Source of the DNA: Clostridium acidisoli DSM 12555
GTDB lineage: Bacteria > Bacillota > Clostridia > Clostridiales > Clostridiaceae
Assembly (NCBI RefSeq): GCF_900176305.1
Contig: NZ_FWXH01000020.1
Location: 1-45,994, forward strand
Direction: 5' to 3'
DNA: 45,994 nt
Part shown: one piece after another, positions 8,772-17,773 of the stretch
How the letters are laid out: every line of letters begins with the position of its first letter
Position numbering within the stretch: the first letter of the stretch is position 1
Program-made: the position numbers and the translations under genes
The notes under the pieces: model-generated
Seen by the model: the letters and a program-made list of their open reading frames with translations, nothing else
Database searches by the model: none
Told to the model about the DNA's origin: nothing

Positions 8772-10346
8772 ATGTTATTTTTAAAATTTTTAATAGCAAT
8801 ATTGCCCATTGTTTGCCTCATAATTGCATTGAGTGGGTTAAAAATGCCGGCGCATAAAGCTACTGCTATTGCACTTGTTATTACAATAGTTTTAGGTATT
8901 GGTTTTTGGAAACTGAATGCAGCATATGCCGCATCAGCTGTATTGGAAGGTATACTCAACGCCTTGTGGCCAATTTGTTTAGTTATTGTTGCAGCTTTGT
9001 TTACGTATAACTTAACCTTACGTACAGGCGCAATGGAAGCTATAAAGAAAATGCTTGGCGGAGTATCTACTGATAAAAGAGTTTTAACATTAATTATTGG
9101 ATGGGGATTCGGTTGCTTTATGGAAGGTATGGCAGGGTTTGGTACAGCTGTTGCAATACCAGCATCTATGCTAGCTGGTATTGGATTAAATCCATTTGCA
9201 GCAGTTGTATCATGCTTGGTTGCAAATAGTACGCCAACTGCATTTGGGTCAGTTGGTATACCTTTGGTAACACTTTCATCAGTAACTGGCGTTGCATCTC
9301 ATACTTTAGCAACAAACACGGCGATAATTGAGGTTATTCTTGCCTTTATTAGTCCATTTATTATGGTATGTATTGTAGGTGGTGGAATAAAGGCATTAAA
9401 GGGAGCATTTGGTGTTACACTAGTTGCTGCATTATCATTTGTAGTGCCTTGGTACATTACAGCAACAGTAGTTGGAGCAGAACTACCGAATATAGTAGGC
9501 TCTATTTGTTGTATGGCATGTACAGTTATCGTGGCAAGAATCTTTAATAAAAAGCCTGAAGCTGAGTATTCCATTGAAAATTTGGACAAGAAGGAACAGG
9601 AATCCATATCAGCAAAACAGGATGGAGAAGATACTATATCATTTGGTAAAGCATTAAAAGCATGGTGTCCATTTATTCTAATATTCATAATGCTGCTGTT
9701 TACATCAACTTTATTTCCAGTAATTAATCGTCTTATTGCACCAATTAAAAGTGTTGTGGTTGTATATGCTGGTAAAGGTGGAAGTAAGCTAGCTTTTAGT
9801 TGGATTAATACACCTGGTATTATCATTTTTGTTGCCGCAATTATTGGAGGCTTTGTTCAAGGTGCAAAAGTGTCAACCATGTTAGAGGTATTGTTTGCTA
9901 CGTTAAAAGCAAACTGGAAAACAATTGTTACAATTTGTTGCGTTATGTCAGTAGCAAAGGTAATGGGATATAGTGGAATGATTGCAGATATTGCCAGCCT
10001 TCTAGTTGTGGCTACAGGAAGGGCATATCCGTTTATTTCTCCATTAATTGGAGCTATAGGAGGATTTGTTACAGGCTCAGGTACATCAACCTCTGTTTTA
10101 TTTGGAGGCTTACAAGCAAAAACAGCCCAAAGTCTTGGACTTTCTCCAGCATGGATGGCAGCAGCAAATGTTCTTGGAGGAGGTATTGGAAAGATGATTT
10201 GTCCTCAAAGTATTGCAATTGGTGCAAGTGCAATTAATGAATCTGGTTCAGAAAGTAAAATTTTAGGGAATGTATTTAAATATTTCTTATGCTATGTAAT
10301 TATAGGAGGCGTTATATGTTTCCTAGGAACATTATTTATAAAATAA
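8772..10346 (+). CDS. lctP: L-lactate permease family transporter (LctP)
   Basis: Cytoplasmic membrane permease for lactate, probably proton-coupled as in the LldP/LctP family. It has 524 residues, close to the family norm of about 530-560, with about 12-14 hydrophobic helices. Family-typical stretches include GFGCFMEGMAGFGTAVAIPA, SCLVANSTPTAFGSVG, GAIGGFVTGSGTSTSVLFGG and GGIGKMICPQSIAIG. The ATG follows GAGGGGA with normal spacing. It lies between etfA and the lactate dehydrogenase gene, so it supplies the substrate for the operon. The long upstream spacer could hold an additional promoter or processing site. Confidence 0.93.
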   Translation: MLFLKFLIAILPIVCLIIALSGLKMPAHKATAIALVITIVLGIGFWKLNAAYAASAVLEGILNALWPICLVIVAALFTYNLTLRTGAMEAIKKMLGGVSTDKRVLTLIIGWGFGCFMEGMAGFGTAVAIPASMLAGIGLNPFAAVVSCLVANSTPTAFGSVGIPLVTLSSVTGVASHTLATNTAIIEVILAFISPFIMVCIVGGGIKALKGAFGVTLVAALSFVVPWYITATVVGAELPNIVGSICCMACTVIVARIFNKKPEAEYSIENLDKKEQESISAKQDGEDTISFGKALKAWCPFILIFIMLLFTSTLFPVINRLIAPIKSVVVVYAGKGGSKLAFSWINTPGIIIFVAAIIGGFVQGAKVSTMLEVLFATLKANWKTIVTICCVMSVAKVMGYSGMIADIASLLVVATGRAYPFISPLIGAIGGFVTGSGTSTSVLFGGLQAKTAQSLGLSPAWMAAANVLGGGIGKMICPQSIAIGASAINESGSESKILGNVFKYFLCYVIIGGVICFLGTLFIK

Positions 10347-10375
10347 AAAGGTATTTTTAGAAGGGAAGGATTTTT

Positions 10376-11809
10376 ATGGCTCAGTATAATCAATTGACAG
10401 AAGAAATAGTCTCAAAGTTACAGAAGGTAGCTCCGGGACATATTTTAACAGGGGATGATATCAATGCAGACTATTGCCATGACGAAATGCCCATTTATGG
10501 CAAAAAGGCTCCACAAGTTGTATTAATTGCGCATTCTACAGAGGAAGTTGCTGCAGTAGTAAAAATATGTAATGAAAATAAGATACCAGTAACTCCAAGG
10601 GGTTCAGGAACAGGACTTGTAGGAGGAGCAGTTCCACTTTTAGGAGGAGTTTTAATTGATCTTACAAAGATGAATAAAATACTTTCTTATGACCTAGAAA
10701 ATTTTGTTGTTCATGTAGAGGCTGGTGTTTTGTTAAAAGATCTTGCAGAGGATTGTGCAAAACAAGGACTATTATATGCTCCAGATCCTGGAGAAAAGTC
10801 AGCTTGCGTAGGTGGAAATGTTTCAACAAATGCTGGTGGAATGAGAGCTGTTAAATATGGTGCAACACGTGATTATGTACGAGCAATGACAGTAGTTCTT
10901 CCAACTGGAGAAATTACTCATTTTGGAGCTACAGTATCAAAAACAAGTTCAGGTTACAGCTTACTAAATTTAATGATTGGTTCAGAAGGTACACTTGGAA
11001 TTATTACAGAACTTACTTTGAAAACTATGCCGGCACCAAAGGTAGTTGCAAGTTTAATAATTCCTTTTGAAAATTTAGATGATTGCATTGCAACTGTTCC
11101 TAAATTTAAAATGGAGCACATGAATCCAGAAGCATTGGAGTTTATGGAAAGAGAAATTGTTTTAGCTAGTGAAAGGTATATTGGAAAGAGCGTATTTCCA
11201 CAAGTAGTTGATGGAATAACTGCAAATGCATATTTACTTGTTACCATAGATGCAAGTGATGAAGATGAACTTAATAATCTTATTGAACAAGCCAGTGAAG
11301 TAGTATTAGAAGCAGGAGCAATTGATGTTCTTGTAGCTGATACACCTGCAAAGATAAAAGATGCATGGGCTGCACGTTCTAGTTTCTTAGACGCAATTAT
11401 GGCAGAAACAAAATTATTAGATGAATGTGATGTAGTAGTTCCAGTAAATAAAATTGCTTCTTACCTTGCTTTTGTAAATAAAGCTGGTGAAGAGTGCGGA
11501 ATAACTATTAAGAGTTTTGGACATGCAGGAGATGGAAATCTTCACATATACCAATGTAGTAATGATTTAGAAGAAACAGAATTTAAAGCAAGGGTTAATA
11601 AATTCTTTAAAATTATTTATAAAGAGGCAACAAAATGTGGGGGCCTTGTTTCAGGAGAACATGGAATTGGCAGTGGCAAAATGAGCCATTTATCAGATAG
11701 TGTTGGAGAAGTGAACATGGAATTAATGAAAGGTATTAAAAAAGTGTTTGATCCGAATTCTATTATGAACCCAGGTAAAGTATGCTGCCCATTAGATGGC
11801 AACAACTAA
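10376..11809 (+). CDS. lctD: FAD-dependent lactate dehydrogenase, GlcD/LctD family
   Basis: Flavoprotein that oxidises lactate (most likely the D-isomer, as in LctD of acetogens) to pyruvate and hands electrons to EtfAB. It has 477 residues. The N-terminal FAD-binding (PCMH) domain carries PRGSGTGLVGGAVP near residues 75-88 and CVGGNVSTNAGG near 144-155. The C-terminal FAD-oxidase domain carries KSFGHAGDGNLH near 380 and GEHGIGSGKM near 427. No iron-sulfur motif is present, so it relies on a partner for electron exit. AAGGGAAGG precedes the ATG. Glycolate oxidase subunit GlcD is the closest alternative; the lactate permease next door favours lactate. Confidence 0.9.
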   Translation: MAQYNQLTEEIVSKLQKVAPGHILTGDDINADYCHDEMPIYGKKAPQVVLIAHSTEEVAAVVKICNENKIPVTPRGSGTGLVGGAVPLLGGVLIDLTKMNKILSYDLENFVVHVEAGVLLKDLAEDCAKQGLLYAPDPGEKSACVGGNVSTNAGGMRAVKYGATRDYVRAMTVVLPTGEITHFGATVSKTSSGYSLLNLMIGSEGTLGIITELTLKTMPAPKVVASLIIPFENLDDCIATVPKFKMEHMNPEALEFMEREIVLASERYIGKSVFPQVVDGITANAYLLVTIDASDEDELNNLIEQASEVVLEAGAIDVLVADTPAKIKDAWAARSSFLDAIMAETKLLDECDVVVPVNKIASYLAFVNKAGEECGITIKSFGHAGDGNLHIYQCSNDLEETEFKARVNKFFKIIYKEATKCGGLVSGEHGIGSGKMSHLSDSVGEVNMELMKGIKKVFDPNSIMNPGKVCCPLDGNN

Positions 11810-11859
11810 TAAAACACAATTGATATACACATATAAGAAAAAGAAAGGTGGAAATTAAT

Positions 11860-13002
11860 ATGAATTTTAAACAAGATGAAAATCATGAGCAATTACAAGA
11901 AATGTATCGTGAGTTTGCAGAAAATGAGGTGAAACAAATTGCAAAGGAAATTGATGAAAGCATGCGTTTCCCCAAGGAAAATGTAGATAAAATGGTTGAA
12001 ATGGGTTTGCTTGGAATACCATTTCCAGAAGAATATGGTGGAGCTGGAATGGATACCTTAAGTTATGTACAATGTGTAGAAGAATTATCAAAATGTTGTG
12101 CTACAACAGGTGTCATAGTATCAGCACATACAAGTCTTTGTGCAACACCAATTTATAAATATGGTACAGAAGCGCAAAAAGAGAAATATTTAAAACCACT
12201 TGCTTCAGGTGAAAAATTAGGTGCCTTTGGATTAACAGAACCTGCTGCTGGAACTGATGCTTCTATGCAAAAGACAACAGCAGTACTAGAAGGAGACCAT
12301 TATGTACTAAATGGTAGCAAGATATTTATTACTAATGCAGGATATGCAGACATATATATTATTCTTGCTATGACAGATAAGAGTAAAGGAACAAAGGGTA
12401 TTTCAGCATTTATCGTTGAAAAAGATTTCCCTGGTTTTTCTGTTGGAGGTCATGAATTAAAGATGGGAATTCGTGCATCATCTACATGTGAGTTATTCTT
12501 TGATAATTGCATAGTTCCAAAGGAAAATCTTTTAGGAGAAGAAGGTAGAGGTTTTAATCTTGCCATGGCAACTCTTGATGGAGGTCGTGTAGGTATTGCT
12601 GCACAAGCTCTTGGTATTGCAGAAGGTGCAATAGATGAAACTGTTAAATATGTTACAGAACGTGTTCAATTTGGAAGACCTATTTCAAAATTCCAAAACA
12701 CACAATTTGAACTTGCCCAGATGCGTGCAAATACAGAAGCAGCAAAACTTTTGGTATATCAAGCTGCATGCGCAGAGGATGAGAATGAAAGATTTTCACA
12801 GTATGCTGCTATGGCCAAATTAGTTTCTTCTAGAAATGCTAGTGATGTAACAAGACGTTGTTTACAATTATTTGGTGGCTATGGATATTCAAGCGATTAT
12901 CCAATTGAAAGAATGATGCGTGATGCAAAAATAACAGAAATTTATGAAGGAACATCAGAAGTTCAAATGATGGTAATTTCCGGATGGATGGGCGTTAAAT
13001 AA
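11860..13002 (+). CDS. Short-chain acyl-CoA dehydrogenase (butyryl-CoA dehydrogenase-like)
   Basis: FAD enzyme of the acyl-CoA dehydrogenase family, 380 residues, the length of clostridial butyryl-CoA dehydrogenases. Motifs: LGAFGLTEPAAGTDA near residue 124, the FITNAGYADI region, QFGRPISKFQ, and the catalytic Glu363 in IYEGTSE. A GTG at 11848 is in frame but is part of the AAAGGTGG ribosome binding site, so ATG 11860 is the start. It is last in the lactate operon, 50 bases after the dehydrogenase, and is followed by a terminator. A role in crotonyl-CoA reduction, or in taking electrons from the same Etf pair while lactate is converted to butyrate, is inferred from this position. Confidence 0.9.
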   Translation: MNFKQDENHEQLQEMYREFAENEVKQIAKEIDESMRFPKENVDKMVEMGLLGIPFPEEYGGAGMDTLSYVQCVEELSKCCATTGVIVSAHTSLCATPIYKYGTEAQKEKYLKPLASGEKLGAFGLTEPAAGTDASMQKTTAVLEGDHYVLNGSKIFITNAGYADIYIILAMTDKSKGTKGISAFIVEKDFPGFSVGGHELKMGIRASSTCELFFDNCIVPKENLLGEEGRGFNLAMATLDGGRVGIAAQALGIAEGAIDETVKYVTERVQFGRPISKFQNTQFELAQMRANTEAAKLLVYQAACAEDENERFSQYAAMAKLVSSRNASDVTRRCLQLFGGYGYSSDYPIERMMRDAKITEIYEGTSEVQMMVISGWMGVK

Positions 13003-13037
13003 TAGACAACTAAAAATTAATTTTGTGAAATTTAACA

Positions 13038-13072
13038 TGACAGGTAAACCTATAGGCTTACCTGTCATTTTC
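13038..13072 (+). terminator. Terminator of the lactate operon
   Basis: A 10-bp perfect stem, TGACAGGTAA (13038-13047) with TTACCTGTCA (13058-13067), followed by TTTTC. It lies 35 bases after the acyl-CoA dehydrogenase stop. Confidence 0.75.
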
Positions 13073-13152
13073 ATAATTAGCCCAATGTTATATAATGGTA
13101 TTAGTGAAAAAGAGAATTAGAGATTATTAATTTAATTGGGGGGGGAATTAAA

Positions 13153-13920
13153 TTGAAAAATGAAATAGAAAAAAATTGGGATGAAATGTCCAAAGCTTAT
13201 GAAAACTTTACAGAAGATGAAGAATCATACAGTTATACGATTGAATGGCCATGTATAAAAAAAATATTACCTAATTTGCAAGGGAAAAGAATTCTAGATT
13301 TAGGTTGTGGTACAGGACGATTTGACTTCCTTTTTGAAAAAGAAAATCCGATTTCTATGTTAGGACTTGATATTTCGGAGGAAATGCTGGATATTGCAAA
13401 AGAAAAGTCAGTAAATAGAAATTCAAAAGTTGAGTTTATAAAAGGTGATATTAGTAATTTTAATACATATATTGATGAAAAATTTGATTTTATATTTTCA
13501 TCTACGGTATTCCACTATATTAGTGACCTTAAAGGGTTATTTAATAATATTTATAATGCATTGAATGAGAAAGGCATTTGTATTGTTTCCGTAATGAATC
13601 CAGTGTATACAGCACAATATCCAATTGATAAAAATGGAAAATTTCCATCTGATGATGAATGGATTGTAAAATATTTAGATAAAAGTAAAAGGGCGTATAT
13701 TCAGCCTTGGATAGAGTATAATGATAAAATTAAAGATTTTTTAAGTACAAGTTATCATCATACGTTTGGAGATTATCTTAATGCAATTATCAGTGCTGGG
13801 TTAAAGATTGAAAGAGTAGAAGAACCATATCCGCCAGAGAAATGGAAACAAAATAATTACGGTCGTTATAATTCCTTCATTGAAACTCCAAGTTATATGA
13901 TTTTAAAATTATCTAAATAA
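13153..13920 (+). CDS. Class I SAM-dependent methyltransferase
   Basis: Transfers a methyl group from S-adenosylmethionine to an unknown acceptor. It has 255 residues with a Methyltransf_11/25-type Rossmann domain: motif I ILDLGCGTGRFDF near residues 47-59, acidic Asp at the end of strand 2 (LGLDIS), EFIKGDIS as motif II, and FDFIFSSTVFHY as motif IV. The start is TTG 13153; the run of G just upstream (13139-13145) serves as ribosome binding site and no better ATG follows until residue 12. It heads a run of three TTG-started genes with two ABC transporters, 51 bases before the first, so its substrate may be the exported compound. A possible TATAAT -10 box lies at 13091-13096, with a poor -35. 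Confidence 0.85.
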   Translation: MKNEIEKNWDEMSKAYENFTEDEESYSYTIEWPCIKKILPNLQGKRILDLGCGTGRFDFLFEKENPISMLGLDISEEMLDIAKEKSVNRNSKVEFIKGDISNFNTYIDEKFDFIFSSTVFHYISDLKGLFNNIYNALNEKGICIVSVMNPVYTAQYPIDKNGKFPSDDEWIVKYLDKSKRAYIQPWIEYNDKIKDFLSTSYHHTFGDYLNAIISAGLKIERVEEPYPPEKWKQNNYGRYNSFIETPSYMILKLSK

Positions 13921-13971
13921 ATTCATCTCTATTTTCATTAAAGCTATTATGTTTGTCATGAGGTGATAAGG

Positions 13972-15801
13972 TTGGACAAGAAAAATTACAGTGTATTTAA
14001 AAATACAATTTTTACACACAAATACATATTGCAGGATTACAAAGTTAAGTATTTGCTTGGCGCAGTTATAGTTGTATTATCCAATATATTTACAACCTTT
14101 ATGTTAACATTGTTGCCAGCATACGCGGTAAAATTATTGACAGAAGAAAGTAGCGTTTCACAGATTTTATTAAAGTTAACATGTTATTGCTTGATTTTGT
14201 ATACTGTAACAATTTTCTACAAAAGAATTGAAATAAGTTTAAATAATGAAGTAGACACAATACGGATGTTTAAATGTTTGGATTATTATGACAATATCAT
14301 GATGACAAATTATCAGAACATTGATACTTCAAAAGGCAGAGAAATTTTTAATGCAGGAATCGATTCATATATGGACGATTTTCATCAAGGTTTTACTCAC
14401 ATGATATCAGACTTTAGAACTTTATTGCAAGGTATATTAGGACTTATTGTGTATTGTATTTTTATTGCGAAAATAAACATTCTGGTTTCAGTGATTTTAA
14501 TACTTGTATCGTCCATTTCCGTTATTGTTAATATTTTAGACGAGAAGTGGATAAATAAAAATAAAGAAAAATGGTTCAAAATCGATACAAAATTAAAATA
14601 TTTATCTAGAGAGTCAATTTCTTTAAAAAATGCCAAGGATGTACGATTACACAACATCAAAAATTGGTTTATGGATACCTTTGAGTATTTAATTGGTCTA
14701 AGACAAAAATGGTCAGAGAAGGAGCTTAGAATATATTATTTAGTTAATATATCAGAACGAAGTTTAGCAGCAGTAAAATATGCTATTGCTTATTTTGTTG
14801 TATTTAACAAAGTAAAAAGCGGGTTAGATATAAGCCAATTTATTATGGCTATAGGGTTGATTTTAGGTGTTAACGGTTGGATAACAAGTATATTTGACAG
14901 CATAAAATATTTACAATTAAATAATGTAACTGTAAATAATTCAAGAACTGCTGTAGAAATGGATGATGTTAATTCGGAAAACAATGATGGGTTAAGTAAT
15001 ACGTATAAGCAAATACCAAAAGAAAAAACACATGAATTAAGATTTGAAAATGTATCATTTTGCTTTCCAGGGAGTAAAACAAAAACATTTGATAAGTTTA
15101 ACTTGACAATTCATAGGGGGGAAAAACTTGCCCTTGTAGGTGTTAACGGAGCAGGCAAAACTACACTTGTAAAGCTTATATGTGGATTATATAAACCTAC
15201 TGAAGGAAAAATATATTTAGACGGTGTAGATATAAGCACATATAAAAGAGAAGATTATTTTAAAGTAATTTCTGTTGTATTTCAAGACTTTCAAGTACTA
15301 GCTTTATCAATAGCAGAAAATATATCCGGCTGTATTAAGGAAAAAACCGACTATGATAAGGTTAATAAATGTATTGAATTGTCAGGGCTAAGTGACAGGG
15401 TGGGTAAACTTACAAACGGAGTTAATACAAATATGCTTAAAGAACTTGACGATGATGGTGTAGTTTTTTCAGGAGGACAAACTCAAAAGTTAATGCTTGC
15501 TAGATGTTTATATAAAGATAGTCCTATAATTATTTTGGATGAACCAACTTCAGCACTTGATGCATTGGCGGAAAGTGAGATGTATGAAAAATACAGTTCA
15601 TTAATAAATGATAAAACAAGCGTGTTTATTTCCCATAGATTAAGCTCAACAAAATTTTGCCACAGAATCATTATGTTAAACCACGGAAAAATTATTGAGG
15701 AAGGGACTCACGATGAGCTTTTAAAAAAGAACGGAGAGTATGCAAAAATGTTTAATATACAGGCCTCTTATTATAAGGAGGAGGAGCCAAAAGTTGTTTG
15801 A
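13972..15801 (+). CDS. ABC transporter, fused membrane and ATPase domains, half 1
   Basis: Exporter-type half-transporter of about 609 residues. An N-terminal membrane domain (about six helices to residue 315) is followed by an ATPase domain: Walker A GVNGAGKTT with Lys396, Q-loop VVFQDFQ, signature SGGQTQK near 500, Walker B ending LDEP with Asp523 and catalytic Glu524, and H-loop ISHR. I chose TTG 13972 because GAGGTGA (13960-13966) is correctly spaced from it; GTG 13963 lies inside that site. It overlaps the next ABC gene by 8 bases, so the two are translationally coupled and probably form a heterodimer. Both halves keep the catalytic Glu, unlike many heterodimeric exporters with one degenerate site. 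Substrate unknown. Confidence 0.9.
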   Translation: MDKKNYSVFKNTIFTHKYILQDYKVKYLLGAVIVVLSNIFTTFMLTLLPAYAVKLLTEESSVSQILLKLTCYCLILYTVTIFYKRIEISLNNEVDTIRMFKCLDYYDNIMMTNYQNIDTSKGREIFNAGIDSYMDDFHQGFTHMISDFRTLLQGILGLIVYCIFIAKINILVSVILILVSSISVIVNILDEKWINKNKEKWFKIDTKLKYLSRESISLKNAKDVRLHNIKNWFMDTFEYLIGLRQKWSEKELRIYYLVNISERSLAAVKYAIAYFVVFNKVKSGLDISQFIMAIGLILGVNGWITSIFDSIKYLQLNNVTVNNSRTAVEMDDVNSENNDGLSNTYKQIPKEKTHELRFENVSFCFPGSKTKTFDKFNLTIHRGEKLALVGVNGAGKTTLVKLICGLYKPTEGKIYLDGVDISTYKREDYFKVISVVFQDFQVLALSIAENISGCIKEKTDYDKVNKCIELSGLSDRVGKLTNGVNTNMLKELDDDGVVFSGGQTQKLMLARCLYKDSPIIILDEPTSALDALAESEMYEKYSSLINDKTSVFISHRLSSTKFCHRIIMLNHGKIIEEGTHDELLKKNGEYAKMFNIQASYYKEEEPKVV

Positions 15802-17677
15802 TAAAATATTGAAAAAGTTTGACTATCATAAAAATGGTTTTGAAGGCTTAAAAATGATTCATAAGATAGACAGAAGTATTATACCGCTATGTATAATGCA
15901 ATCTTTTCTAGCTGCACTTTTTCCATATATAGAACTTTACATCTCAGCGTATATGATAGATGTAATTATAGCTAAAAATTTTGTAAAAATACCATTTTTG
16001 ATTACAGGTTTAATAATATCTAATTTATTGATTGGTTTATTAATAGACCTTTTAAACAATACAAATAAGTATAAAGCAAAGTATGTTCAGAGAAAAATGG
16101 TTATGTTAATTAAGAAAAAGGCATTGGAAATAGATTTTGACATCATGGAGGATACTCAAGTGTTACAAAAAATATCTAATGCAGAATATACTATGGAGCA
16201 TAAAGGAGGTTATGATGCATTTATAATGTATTACAGACAACTACTTGAGGCAATATTCAAAATCATAACATCTGTTTCCTTGGTTATATTATTATGTTTT
16301 ATTGCTCCTTCAAGTAACAGTCATATAATTAATGTATTTGCTTCTATGCCGTTTTCCTTGGCTGTACTAGTAGTTTTAACTGCATTTAACATGAAATTCA
16401 ATAAATACGTAGCAATAAAATCGAATAACCACAGTGCAGAACTATTTAAGAAAAAAATGATAGTTGAAAGGAAATTTGACTATTATACAGATCATGTATT
16501 CTTAAATTATTCCAAGGGAAAGGATATAAGAATATTCAATATGTTTGAAATGATTCACAATAATTATAATAAGCATATGCATGAAGCAAAAAAATTTTAT
16601 GATATGTTTTATTATGAAAAAATTAAAAATAAAGAAACCTGCAATCTTCTAAGTAATTCAATTTATATGTATGTTGCATACATTATTGTGATTTTAAAGG
16701 TATTAGCAAGAAGCATTACAATTGGTGAACTTACAAAATATATAGGTGCTATAAGTATATTTAATACTGCGGTTATAAGCATAATTGATGTTAATCAGCT
16801 TATAAAGCTTCAAACTGAATTTATTAAAGTATTTACTGAATTTATTAATATGGATAATAAAAAACAAACAGGATCATTACAAATAGAAAAAAGAAAAGAT
16901 AATGTATATGATATTGAATTCCACGATGTATCATTTAAATATTCAAAAACTGACGATTATACGCTTAAACATGTATCATGCAGATTAACTGTAAAAAATA
17001 AAATAGCTGTTGTAGGAAAAAATGGTGCAGGTAAAACTACATTTATAAAGCTGCTATGCAGACTATATGATCCAACAGAAGGGTATATAACTTTAAATGG
17101 CATAGATATAAAGCAATATGATTATGATGAGTATTTATCAATGTTTTCTGTTGCATTTCAAGATTTTAATTTGTTTGCATTTCCTGTACGTGAAAATGTT
17201 GCAACCAATAGAAATGTGGAAGATGATAAGGTATGGAAATGTTTAAGCTTATCAGGAATAGCTGACAGGGTGAAAGAAATGCCACGAAATATAGAAACTA
17301 ATTTATATAAATATGATGAAGATGGAGTAGAAATAAGCGGTGGAGAAGCTCAAAAAATAGCAATTTCAAGAGCCTTATACAAAGATGCTCCTTTTGTTAT
17401 ACTTGATGAACCAACATCAGCACTTGATCCAATTAGTGAATTTGAAATTTATTCAAAATTCAATGAATTAGTGGAAGATAAGACAAGCATTTTTATATCA
17501 CACAGAATGAGCAGCTGTAGATTTTGTGATGATATCATTGTATTTGATAGTGGCAAAATTATTCAAAGAGGTAACCATAATACCCTTATCAAGGATGAAA
17601 AAAATGTTTATGCAAGTTTGTACATGGCACAGGCAAAATATTATAAAACAGAAACTGAAAGTTATGATTTTTCCTGA
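15794..17677 (+). CDS. ABC transporter, fused membrane and ATPase domains, half 2
   Basis: Partner half-transporter, 627 residues. Membrane domain at about residues 25-340, then ATPase domain: Walker A GKNGAGKTT with Lys414, Q-loop VAFQDFN, signature SGGEAQK, Asp538-Glu539 in LDEPTSALD, and ISHR. The frame is open upstream inside the previous gene, but TTG 15794 is the start supported by AAGGAGGAGG (15775-15784). The 8-base overlap with half 1 shows coupled translation. The ATPase domains of the two halves are similar in order and motif spacing, consistent with an old duplication. A quorum-sensing regulator gene follows 96 bases on. Export of a modified peptide or lipid is possible, but no precursor gene lies between the methyltransferase and the transporters. 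Confidence 0.9.
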   Translation: MFDKILKKFDYHKNGFEGLKMIHKIDRSIIPLCIMQSFLAALFPYIELYISAYMIDVIIAKNFVKIPFLITGLIISNLLIGLLIDLLNNTNKYKAKYVQRKMVMLIKKKALEIDFDIMEDTQVLQKISNAEYTMEHKGGYDAFIMYYRQLLEAIFKIITSVSLVILLCFIAPSSNSHIINVFASMPFSLAVLVVLTAFNMKFNKYVAIKSNNHSAELFKKKMIVERKFDYYTDHVFLNYSKGKDIRIFNMFEMIHNNYNKHMHEAKKFYDMFYYEKIKNKETCNLLSNSIYMYVAYIIVILKVLARSITIGELTKYIGAISIFNTAVISIIDVNQLIKLQTEFIKVFTEFINMDNKKQTGSLQIEKRKDNVYDIEFHDVSFKYSKTDDYTLKHVSCRLTVKNKIAVVGKNGAGKTTFIKLLCRLYDPTEGYITLNGIDIKQYDYDEYLSMFSVAFQDFNLFAFPVRENVATNRNVEDDKVWKCLSLSGIADRVKEMPRNIETNLYKYDEDGVEISGGEAQKIAISRALYKDAPFVILDEPTSALDPISEFEIYSKFNELVEDKTSIFISHRMSSCRFCDDIIVFDSGKIIQRGNHNTLIKDEKNVYASLYMAQAKYYKTETESYDFS

Positions 17678-17705
17678 CAAGAACACAGGAAATTACTAAA
17701 ATAAG

Positions 17706-17734
17706 TTGCATATAGATAAAAGATAATATATAAT
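17706..17734 (+). promoter_or_regulatory. Promoter of the RRNPP regulator gene
   Basis: TTGCAT (17706-17711), 17-base spacer, TATAAT (17729-17734). Start of transcription is predicted near 17741, 33 bases before the ATG. It allows the regulator and its peptide to be transcribed apart from the ABC genes. Confidence 0.65.
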
Positions 17735-17773
17735 TTACATATAATACAAATATTTAAGAATAAAGGTGATATC

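Noticed and set aside
9299-9826. 175-codon minus-strand frame inside the lactate permease gene
   Set aside because: Shadow frame without a ribosome binding site or known motif; the opposite strand encodes a clear permease.
17670-17692. TTTCCTG/CAGGAAA hairpin at the stop of the second ABC gene
   Set aside because: Seven pairs, no T-run; not enough for a terminator call.
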